Assembly (NCBI GenBank): GCA_036023115.1
Contig: JAYKKT010000089.1
Span: forward strand, 10,194,001-10,258,000
DNA length: 64,000 nucleotides
Direction: 5' to 3'
Origin: Brasenia schreberi
Lineage: Eukaryota; Streptophyta; Magnoliopsida; Nymphaeales; Cabombaceae
In this document: positions 22,912-34,900 of the stretch, piece after piece
Layout: each line of letters starts with the position of its first letter
Numbering within the stretch: position 1 is the stretch's first letter
The notes under the pieces: model-generated
The model's database searches: none
Seen by the model: the letters and a program-made list of their open reading frames with translations, nothing else
Told to the model about the DNA's origin: nothing
Translations under genes and position numbers: made by a program

Positions 22912-25900
22912 TCACAGGAATGCGTCTTTTTCAAGCAATTTTAAGACATCCTTCTGGTCGTTCAATTTCGCGACATCTATGGCTGTTTTGCCATCCAAGT
23001 TTTGCAATGTCCTGTAGTTCACCAAAATAGACATACGCAGAACAACTAAATCCGAGGAAGCAAAAAAACAGTCCACAAAATGCATGTTTCACAGCATCAA
23101 TATGGGCATGCAAGGTAAAGAACTTCCAGATTGAAAAAGGAAAGCACAACCAGCCTGATGCACAGTGTATCCATATGCTTCGAAAAGGCCAGAAACCAGG
23201 AATGGAAAATTTTGTGACATGATCTGAAAGAGAGCTTACACAGAAGCTCCATGCTCAAGGAGAAGGGCAACACAATCCTTCCTCCCATAACCTGCAGCGT
23301 AATGCAGGGCGGTGTTCTTGTTCTTGTCAAGTGCATCCACTTTTGCTTTGGCTTCAAGAAGAATACATGCGCATTCCACCTGCATGAATGGGGGAAAGAT
23401 GAATACCAATTACAAGAAAATAACAGCAGCTTACCCATATCCACGTACAATTGGGTTCCTCTTGGAGACATTGGTACTATACAAAAACCCAGCACTTCGC
23501 TTTGTGAATTAGATCGTTTGGCATGTTACATTTGGTTTCCAGATTAGCAATCCACATGAGAGGAAAACTTGTTAAATGTTAAGAGAGCCTACTGGCATTA
23601 CAAAGCTACGGACTTATGGAGATAACAAAAGTCAACCTCCAGCATTTGTCCTTTATCATCCTCACGTGTGAACCTCATACTGTCCGGCTGTATCAAGCAC
23701 CTTACTGATACATATTTTGAGACTGCCACATACCACGAGGACTATAAGCAACTGCTCTTGGTTCAAAAGTCAAGATTCTGTGAGAAGGCCAAGGTTGGTC
23801 AATGGTAATAGATCAACAACAACTAGATGGTCTCGTAATCTTCTATCGACAATTCTGTAGATCATTTGTCCTTTATCATCGTCATGCAGTGTGCACTCAT
23901 ACTTTTTTACTGTACCAACTACCAAGCATCTTACTAATACATATTTTGAGATTGCAGCATACCACAAGAACTTAAGCAACTATTCTTGGTTTAAAAGTAG
24001 AAGATTCTCAAGAAGGTTGGTCAATAGAAAAAAGATCAACTACAACTGGATGGTTTTGTAATCTTTTATTAATAATTTTGCATTATGATGATAAAATCTG
24101 GCTTAAATTATCAAGAAGATTACCAACATGGACTAAAAGAGAGCAGGATGCCAAAGAAAATGAAACCGAGACAAGGTCATCCAATTTAAGATTTTGTTGA
24201 TCAAGAAATAAACTACGACGATTTTCTTAAATCTATACAAAAATATTTACCTCGCCATAGCCGCAAGCAAAATGAAGTGCTGTTCGGCCTTCTGAGTCTT
24301 CTTCGTCTTTGTCTGCACCAGAGGCTAGTGCATTCTTCAAACCCTGTATTGCCAGAAAGAGGAGAATAATCACAAACCATGGAGGATGCAGTTTCCTTAT
24401 CACCTGCAACCCTTTGTTAATCAAATAAAGACCTAGAGTTAACAGGTACAGAAAAGCATGCCCTATAATAAGTGAGACCTGCAACCCTTTGGGACCATCA
24501 TATTGCTTGTTTCAGTAGTCAGAATGTAAGTTCATCCACCAAAATAGCTCATTGGTTGGAAGCACCACAAATAAAATTGTTGTAGCATCAATCCAACAGA
24601 CTAGCAAATTAGTATCAGCCACAGGTTTGTCTGGCCACCAAACTTGTTATCTACAACCATGGCACTTCAGTCCCCAGGCTTATACTGTAATAAATATTTG
24701 GAGTCACAAGTTCTGAAGTAGTAACATTCTCGATTAAGATAAAACTTCACATTTTTTACTCCAATAACGTGGGACCTTGCAACCTAAAATCATAAATTTC
24801 TTATAAACTTATCACAGAACCACACAAAATGCCTCAAATGAACTTCCATAAAGATGAAAGAATGCAATAAATTCAATCCGATAACAAAATGATATAACAT
24901 CTAACAACCATCATGACAGAATCACATTGTCAGAATCATGCTAAAGCAGGTAATACACTAAGTCTTCTTCAAAAGTTGATATCCAGAATTGTATTTTGGA
25001 TTTAGTATTATTATTGTTGTTATCATTATTATTAGATTATGATGATGAGCCACTAATACATTGTTATGTGTGAAGAGAATTAAGAACACTGAATGATAAG
25101 ATTACATGAGGAAAACATATAAATTTCATATACAGCAACCTGAAAATTTAAGAACTGTAAACAGTTTATCCTTTTTTCTTCTTCGCCAAGTTTTTTAACA
25201 CATTCTGACACTAATAAAATTGATGCCATGAGCATACTGAACATAAAGAGATAAACTATTACCTCAAAAAGGCTTATCAAATGGATTATTTCCTTCATAG
25301 TCTTGCCCAACATATGCACTTAAGGTGTTCCTCTCCAAACTCCCAAAGATCTCTACATAATTTAGAGTCGGAGACATATCATGGAAGATGGAATCTTGAT
25401 AAGATAATTTATGTGTATGTGCCCTTATCTAATTTTTTTATGGTTATTTTGACCCTTTTAGGGCAAGCTGGGAAAACTGCTGAAGTAAATGGAATTGTGG
25501 TTATTCTGCCCATTTAGAGGGTTAGATCCTTGCAGAAGGGTTCATGTGCACACATTTTTCCATTAGAAGTACATCATTTTCTTGTTATCATGTAAAGCAG
25601 CATAAGATATCCAGCATCACCTTGGGCAACAATTATGATATTACAGATTCTTACCTTAACATATTGGGACCCTGTATCAGTCTATCAGTCTAACATAAGA
25701 TATGGACGAGCCAACAATATGGCCTTGTACTGTGCGGTACAGGGTATGCAAACCTTGCACAGGCTGTATCTTGTGATACAACAGATACACTGATGCAGCC
25801 TGTATCGTATAATAGAACGCCATACAGGGCCTATTTGTGATATACAGCATTTATTCTATCCATTCTTCAATCAATACAACATGCAATAATATGTATGACA

Positions 25901-28900
25901 CAATACATTACGGTACTCATAACATTTTTATCACTTGTTCTTCTAGGTTATAAAGATAAAGAAATGTATAGGTTTTGGCATAAATCATGTTCATAATATA
26001 GCTGACTCAACTGTGTCAATCATGGATGTGGATGTCTACATCACCAACACTAGCAGTATGATGAACAATTGATTCATCTTCATTTCCCACATCATCTGTT
26101 TCATCTGGAACAGAATTTTCAGCAGAAGCAGCTGCATCACCAGGATTTGCAACGCCCATGGCTTTTCCCAACTTCCGCAAAACCTCCTCATCATTCCAGT
26201 ATCTGTATGAAAAGAGTCATTTCAGAAACTATTTACCAATTTAATACAATATTATGGTGGAAATCTGGAAATGTCAAAACTGTTAAAGATAATAAAAAAG
26301 AATGTTGGATCCACTAAACCTCATCATAGCAGCAGGACCACCAGTCTCTATCTCATCTAAAATATGCTTCAAAGATGGATCTTCCTTGATGCATGCCATT
26401 CTCTCTTCAAGCTGATCTTTATTTGACGGATTAGTAAAACTTTCAAGCATGGAAGACATAGATGGATCCTGATATAGATAGCATATACATTTCATCAACC
26501 AGTCAAAATTTTATGTAACAAAAAATAGAAGGGAAAATTTTATAAATACCTGCATCAATGAATTACCAAGGCGCTCAGCCATGCTCATAAAATTAGGATT
26601 CTGCATAACCTGTTGCATGGTTTGATAATATTGCTGATTATCAAAGTTAGGGATGCCATCCTGTGTTACACCTTGAAAAGTTTTCTGAAGCTGCTCAGCC
26701 ATCTGATTGAATGAAGGATCTTTTATTTTCACAATTAACAAATTACCAACGATTTCAGTGAAAAAACAGAAGAATCTTCTCAAATCTTGATATATCCATT
26801 GAAGTTCAACCAATTTTAGGAGCCATTTCTCAAAGCATCTGTATGTGTGTGCCTGTGTCTGAGAGAGAGAGAGAGCAGCTTGAGCCTCAACTTAAGCAAT
26901 TACAAATTTCTGCCAATGTTTTTGTTCCATGCATAAGCCGACCCCGTCTAGTATGGGAAAAGGCTTAGTTGTTGTTGTTGTTTGTAACATTGTTGTTTTT
27001 GTTCCATGCATAATTGTGAAGCCAAGGAAGTGTTCAAATTGTCGAAGATGATAATAAAGAATGAAAAGGCACAAAACTGAAAGGTCTCTTGAATTCTCCA
27101 AGCTTTAATAGAAAGCCCACCAATCAGAATTTTGAAAAGAATCACAACCTAAGTTGAGGGAAACCCATGGATGGATGTTCCCTTTTTTCACCAATAACAG
27201 TGTAATTCTGTCCAACCTAGAGATATCTAAATAGGAGACCAATGTCAGCCTTAGCATCCACCATAAAGCACATCAAACAAAATTTCCAACTGCTAAAGTA
27301 GCAACCACAGTGCTAAGCCAACAACAACTAAGCCTTTTCCCATACTAGACGGGGTCGGCTACAACCACAGTGCTAAGAAAGAATATCAAAATGCAACGGC
27401 AAAAAGCTGTAGTAACGGGAAAAATTAAGTTCAGGAACTCAGCGAATTCTTTGAGCCACCCTTGGAAAATTTTCAACAAGACACTAATGTTTAACAGGAA
27501 CTCAATACTTTTTAAATCAAACCGCCGTGCATTTGAACTGGAAGCATGTCATACACAAGTCTGGCCCACAAATTTTGAGGGAAAGTACATAGCAGCTTCC
27601 CCACACAAAAGAAAGGGTCTTCAAAGCATATACCAAATGAATTCTCTCAAACATGGTAGACTGGGAAAATCCATGTTATAAAAATCCGACGAAGTTTTAC
27701 GCTGGCAGTCGGAAGCCTAACACAACCCTCCTCCTTTATCCGGGCTTGGGACCAGCAATGCAAGGGTGATCCCTTACATAGACAGGGAAAAACAAACGTT
27801 TCTGTTGGGTTTGATTTGATACATCACTTTCCAACCAACCTAATGTGTCACCAGCATTATAAGTCAAAAGGAGCTGGCCAGAAAACAACATTTCCACTTC
27901 AAGTGCCCCAAACAACAATAGGCTAATTAAGGAGCTCACAAATTTCCGGTAAACTATAAATAGATTATTAATAGCATTTCAGCATGGCAATATAAAATAA
28001 CATATACTGTTTTTGAGATATCAGATCGATCATCTAGGCATCTGAAGAATTTGTGACTACATACATGCTGTCAATAGTTTGTGATGGAGCATTGTATGTT
28101 TTCTCTTCTGGACGGCCAACTTAAGAGGCATACCTAATCAACATTTTTCAAAACATATAGCAGGCCATATGTGAGAAAAAGCGAGTTTCTGATGGCTCAG
28201 AATCTCAGACAACATGTGAGACTGATATCATCTTTGCTTCTATACTTGATATCTGGAAAAACCTTGCAGCACTACAATTTGAACAGCCTAAGGAATGCCA
28301 ATAACTGACAGGAGATATTTATTTGGTAACCAGATTATAATGCATCGAATAAGGCTGACAAATATTGCTAAAAGAAATAGAAAAGTGCTAGATGACAAGC
28401 AAAAATATGAAGCACGTGGTAGAAAACAAACAGTTAACACTTTTGAACTGGCAGCCTCACTACAATAACGCCAACAAACTTCTTCAAACAAAACTTTGAA
28501 ACAAGAATACAAATATTGAAAATCTAAACGTACATTTAATAGCCCAGACATTGCAGAGAAGTCAAAAGGATTTCGAATAATTCCTGGCCCTGTCGGGCTA
28601 GTGGCAGTTCTCCTTGCCGGCGAATCAGAAGAGTGCTTACTTTTGGGAGATTTCTCATCTGGAAGGCAAATAGGCACACAAGTCACAAAGGAATCAATAT
28701 ATACGAGACATATATCCAAAATAGTACGTACTTACATCACCTTCTAACAGACAGGCACACAATAGCTTATTCCTAGTTCTTTTGTTTTTTTATCGGATAC
28801 GTGAGCGAAGAATTCCACAGGATATTGAAACAAAAAGACAAACAAAAAGGACTGGAGATCACTTTCATGTACTCGAATACAACAAAAGGATTACCCGTTG

Positions 28901-31900
28901 TGTTCTAACATTAGATGGAAATCACCAATGTTTGTTCTTCCCATTCATCAAGAAACAGGATTTTTTTAAACACGGTTATTTAATGATGTAACATGGGTTA
29001 ACACAGACTCAGATCGTGGGTTAGCACTTGAGAGTGAAACCCTTATGGTTGAAGTAGCCTTCACACTTGGAAGGATTGTGTCAAACCAGATTTAGAGCAC
29101 ACATTTGGATTGGCTGCAGTTTGGGCATGTGGATACCATGCTTTGTTCACACACTAAGTGGCATAAGCAGGAAGGAGATGGGTTGCATCAGTGTGTGCTA
29201 CGTGATGATTGCATCAGGCTGGCAAGAGATGTATCGGACGATGCAAGCTAAGATGTCCTCTGAACTGACTGGTAACATCAAATGATGTTCGTACAACATG
29301 GTGGATCTGATTTGTGTCACTAATATCCAACATGCAAGAGGTTTTCTGCACGGCACTGCCTTGGTGGGAGCACATTGCATGAAGACCACAGAGAGAGCAT
29401 TGCGGACCTCCTATTGAATGCAAGGGTGTTGTTTGCAAACCCCATGCAGCGATGTTAGCCCCCGCCAAATTGGCTTGGTGAATGTTAAGTTCACAAGGGA
29501 TGCAGCACGCTCTAGGGGAATCAATGAGTCGTGATGGCATTTTATGACTTGGACAGAATCTGCTCACCTGCTCAGTGGAGAGCCTGATGGCAATTCTTTT
29601 CTACAATATCAATTGGACATTTTAACTAGACAAGTTTGGAAAAAAGGTTCATAGATCTAGGATAAACAACAACAACTAAGCCTTTTCCCATACTAGACAG
29701 GGTCGGCTACATGGATTCTTTGTTTCCACAGAGCCTTATCATGTGTCATGTTAGCAATTAACTCACAATAAGCTAGATCATTCTTTATTGTTTCTTTCCA
29801 ACACTTTTGTGGTCATCCTCTACCTCTTTTAATACTTTCCCAATTTAGTTTTTCATACCTTCTTACAGGTTCTTCTTCTCATCTTCTTTCTATATGTCCA
29901 AACCATCTTAAACGATATTCTCTCATTTTATCCTCTATTGGTATCACTCCTAATTTGTTTCTAATAACCTCATTATGTATACGGTCTTTTCTTATATGAC
30001 CACTTATCCATCTCAACATCTTCATTTCTGTTGCAGACATCTTTTGTACATGTTGATGATTAACGAGGACAAGAATAACAGTTGATTTTAAATTGTCTAC
30101 TTTACTTTTGTCGTTCAGTAATATCATCTGCTCCATGATTTTCATCAGTACCTGCAGACCAATGAAATGTTCCTACCGGAGGTATTAACTAAGAGTTTTG
30201 GTGATTATAGTAAAAGTAAAGAGTATCCCCTTAAGTTTTTCTTCCTTGCTCTGGAAAGAAAGCCATCAAGCCTTTTTAGAAACCTAAGAAAATGAAGAAA
30301 GAACATAGAAGAGAACATGAAGAAAGAACCTCGACAGGAAGAATAAGCCTCAATTAACTCCATCAAAACCAAAGTTGCAACATTTTTTTTTAATAAACAA
30401 AAAGGAGAGGGTTCATCCCTTTCACATAGAGAAGCCTTAAACAGTAAATGACTGTCATTTAAGACTTATAACTAGGATTCTAATAAAATCCAGCTCTTAT
30501 TTAAACATGAATAAATAAAACTAGTGTAAAACAAAGAAATATCCAAATGGATGCCATCCTCAATTCTAATCCAGTATCAGTTTTGTTGGCTTTCAAGTTT
30601 GGATCAAGCCATGAATCAGGATCAACACAAGGTTCAGATAGGCAGGAACACATCATGTGACTCTAAGAAGAAAGAACAGAAAAGTGCTACAACATCCACG
30701 AGATGGCACCCTTAGCACTGTCATGTCCTTAATTTCTTAAGACATATACCATTAAGAGCCAGAGAAACAAACAAATTAACAAGAGGAAAGCATTATCCTA
30801 TGACGATTTGCTCCCCCCAATTGGAATAAAGCCTAAAGATGACATTTACGCCCAACTTGCATGACATTTCTCTATTACTATTCCAGAACCACCTTGGGAA
30901 AGACAATCTTTAACTCCTTACAGGAGTTGACATAGGGCTTTTGACACCTAGCACTCAATTGTGTTGCGTATCTAATGGTGATGAACCTTTTCATAATTCA
31001 GATCTTCAGGTTAATTCAAAATTAATAGAAATGGGTACTCAATTTCATGAGAAGTGAACACTAGGATTTTAACACGAACACTTTGTTCTTCTTAACATGT
31101 AAGGGCTGTTAATTGTAATAGGACTGGCCCAGGCAGGCTTCCAACGGCTAGTTAGTAGCCGTTACTGTGAACATACACTCCTTATAAAGCCTATAAATAC
31201 ATGAATCTATCATCAATAAAAGAACGCGGTCTTCGCACTACTTTTGACTTAGTTTGTGTATGCTTCCGCTCTCTTATTTGTTGTATTTGAAGATCAGCAT
31301 TCATACTTGAATGCCATTTGACTCTTGGCGATTTGGTTGAATTGATTCGTGAAGTATCAAACTTCAATTATCGACAAATATTTAAATGGTATCAGAGCCT
31401 CGGATTGAAGAAATTGAGTGCATTGGGAAGCGTGCCATCAGTGTAAAATTTGAAGAATTTCACCAAACTTGAGGTTAGAGTATAATTTTTTATTTTGCAC
31501 AAAATGAAAGGTAAAAACGAGTTATTTAGATGTATCCTAAACCCAAAATGTTACCAAAGTTGGGCTAGAACCATGAAAAAATATTTTTTGTCGAAAGATT
31601 TTTGGGATTACATCGATCGAACCATAAATGAACCAACTTTGAACATTGATGGTTTAGATGATGATAAAATTGTCAAAGCTCATGAAAAATACAAGTTAGA
31701 TTTGAAATTATGGGAAAAGATGAATGCAAAAATTACATGAATTATTTGCCAAAATGTGGATAAAAAGCTTAGAAATAGGATTAGTGCTTTTGAAAACACT
31801 TTTGAAACTTGGGAATACTTGAAAAAACTTCATTCTCAAGACGACTTTATTTTCCAAATTGATCTAATGGAAAGAATGGTTATGCTTATATGAATATAGC

Positions 31901-34900
31901 CAAGGTAGCCGTGCTTGCTGCATCAAAGCCGAGAGCAAACTTAAAGACCTACAAGCCTCCGCATGCAAAAAAATAATGAAGGTATGTCAAAGAAGCTCAT
32001 GAGACCGTGGCCCAACAAAGACACTATTTGCCACTATTGCAAGGAAAGTGGACACATCAAAACCACTTGTCCTCTACTTCAGAAAAGGAGTGAAAATGTA
32101 GGAGCCGTAGAAGAATGAAGTGTCTTGACTAACAACATCAAAGCGTACATAGAAGAAATCTTCAAGGAAAAAGCAAGCATCTCCGGGAATGCTCTATCCA
32201 CTTCTAAAAGTATGACTTGGTTTTTAGATAACAATGCATCTTTTCATATGACACATAGTGAAGATTCTTTGATTAATTCTTATGAGATCATTGCAAAACA
32301 TGTGTTTACGGCCGATGGAACAAAACTCCAAATCAAAAAAATAGGAAACCTTGAAAAACAAAATTTTAAAATTCAAAATGTAAGTCTTATACCTAAACTT
32401 AATTTAAACCTACTTTCGGTTGCTCAAATATGTGATAACAATGGTATAATCACTTTCTCATCAACATTGTGTGGTGCAGGATCACCTATCGAGGAAGGTG
32501 ATTGGTCAAGGCCATAGAGAAAGTGGACTATACAAAATGGACTATTTTATTATACCAAATTCTGAGTTTTGTAACGTAGCCCAAGATGCAATGCTTTGGC
32601 ATAAAAGACTTGGACACTTGGACTCTTAAAAATTATGTAATATTCCCTTGATGAAAACAATTAGAGAGAAAAAGTTTGAATGTAAATATTGTATTCTTGG
32701 GAAAATACATCATCTTCCTTTTATAGAAAGAAACTATGTACCAAAAAAAGCCTTTGATTTAATACATTCGGATGTTTGGGGTCTAGTACGTGTCGATTCT
32801 ATTTTAGGATATCGATATTTTATTCTTTTCATTTATGATTACTCAAGATGTACTTGGATATTTTTAATGAAAGACCGCTACGAGTTGTTAAGCATTTTCC
32901 AAAAATTTTGCAATGAAATCCATACTCGGTTTGGGTGCCAAATTCATATTTTATACGGTGACAATGCAAAAGAATATTTTTCTGCTCTTTTAATTCTTTT
33001 ATGACTTCTCGTGGTATGCTTTATCAATCCCAGATTGCTCGTACACACATGACAAAATGGTATTGCGAAGAGAAAGAATAGACATATGTGTCTGGCAAGC
33101 TTGCTGGTTCTATGTTATTACAAGCTTGATCACAGTGCTGTTCCTGAGTGGTTGAAGGGTGGCCCAATATTCTCTACTGTCGGATGAGTTTGATAAACCA
33201 CTTATTCCTTCAGCTTTTGTTTTACATAACCAAGTTGTCACCTTATTGAAAAGTTGTTTCTGGTTTGCTCAGTTATTCTATAAATTATAAAGTCTCTTTG
33301 GTTACACTTGTTTTGTAAGCGGTTCTTAGTCATATGTAGAGCGTGTCCTGGGATTAGCCTCTGCGATGCTTGTTAAATGTTTTTTCTTGGGTACTCTGTC
33401 TGAAGGTAGTGCACCGAGTGTCGTTATTCTCCTGATCCTCTACAAAAAGCTTTTGGCCTGTCTACTCGCTAATGTTATTGTTTCTTGAGGAAGCAGTATG
33501 CCTTGCTACAAGTTAGACAAACTCACTATCTCCATGTCCTGCAGTTCTTGCAAGAGCCGGTCTTAGGTGTCGTGGTTCCTCGGTCTATGAAGATCCACGA
33601 ATGGAAAATGTCTTCTCATGATCTTCGACATATTTATAGCGATAATCTCTGCGACTCTACGTGTCGGCCGTAAACGCATGACGTCCTTCTCATCTTCTAG
33701 GAAAATGTTTCCCAAACACCCTCCGAGATCCGGTAGATTCATCTCTGTGACGTCCATGCCCAGTTCTTTCCCACGTACCATACCTCCTATGGTTACACAG
33801 TTCCTTAAAATATCCGTCTTCTGTAAATATTCTAAATCCACATTTATAATTTTAGAGTTATCATTCATTTGTCCCATCTAAGGCCATGCTTTTACATACC
33901 TTTATCGTCTAAGAGGCAATTCCTTAACCATGTCCATATGGCCTTTATCCCGTCTAGGAAGAACGGTAGCACTGATTGATGAGATGATAGTTTTCAGAAT
34001 GCTAGCCATGGACTGCTTTCGTTCCTCTTCCTCTTTTGGTAAAGTCGTGAGTTGGTTATCCATTTGGGTGTTTCATTGTCAAAACAAGGGTCTCGATGGG
34101 TATGTTGGATCGATACAAAGCTTCGTCTGATTTACCAAAAGCCTTTACACCGACAATTTTGTCTTAACTATGAAGGAAGCTTTTTTCTCTGTATTGCAAA
34201 ATGGCCTTTGTTAGAACATTCCTATCCATTGGCGGCAGTGAAGTCGGCGGCCTTGTATCTCGGTGGACATGAAAATGTCTTCTTGACATAGAAGATCTTA
34301 GTGAAAGAGGTTTATATGGAGCAACCTCCACAGGCGAATTATGTTGCTCGGGATTTATCCCGAGATATGGTTTGCAAGCTTACCTGAAAAGTCATTGTAT
34401 GGTCTAAAAAGGCTCCTAAAGCTTGGTTTGATCGATTTGAAAAATTCATGCATTTGCATAATTTTACAACTTGCTACACTGATACTGCATTGTTTATACG
34501 AAGAACAAAATCAGGTGTTGTTGTTTTGCTTTTGTATGTGGATGATATGATGGAAGTGATGAAGCAGGAATTGTAGAAGTTAAACTTAATCTTCATCATG
34601 AATTTGACATGAAAGACTTGGGCCTGCTGAATTACTTTTTAGGCATTGAAATAACTAAAAACAATTGTGGATACTTTATGTCTCAAACAAAGTTTGCAAA
34701 TGATATCATTGAAAGATCTGGTCTTAGAGATACCAAGATAGTTGACACACCAGAAGTTCTAGGCACCAAGTTAAGATCCACTGATGGTGAGAAATTAGTT
34801 GATCCCACCCCTTATCGATAGCTCATAGGAGCCCTTACCTATCTTACCATTACCAGACCAGATATTTCACATGCAATACACACAGTAAGCCAATTTCAAC

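Noticed and set aside
26800..26850. Candidate for the missing AKR2 exon near ATGGCTCCTAAAATTG on the minus strand
   Set aside because: Only a vague resemblance, and the frame and length do not fit the 3n+1 requirement without an indel.
33563..33877. 104-codon minus-strand open frame within the copia element
   Set aside because: No known motif and antisense to the decayed integrase-RT region; most likely chance.
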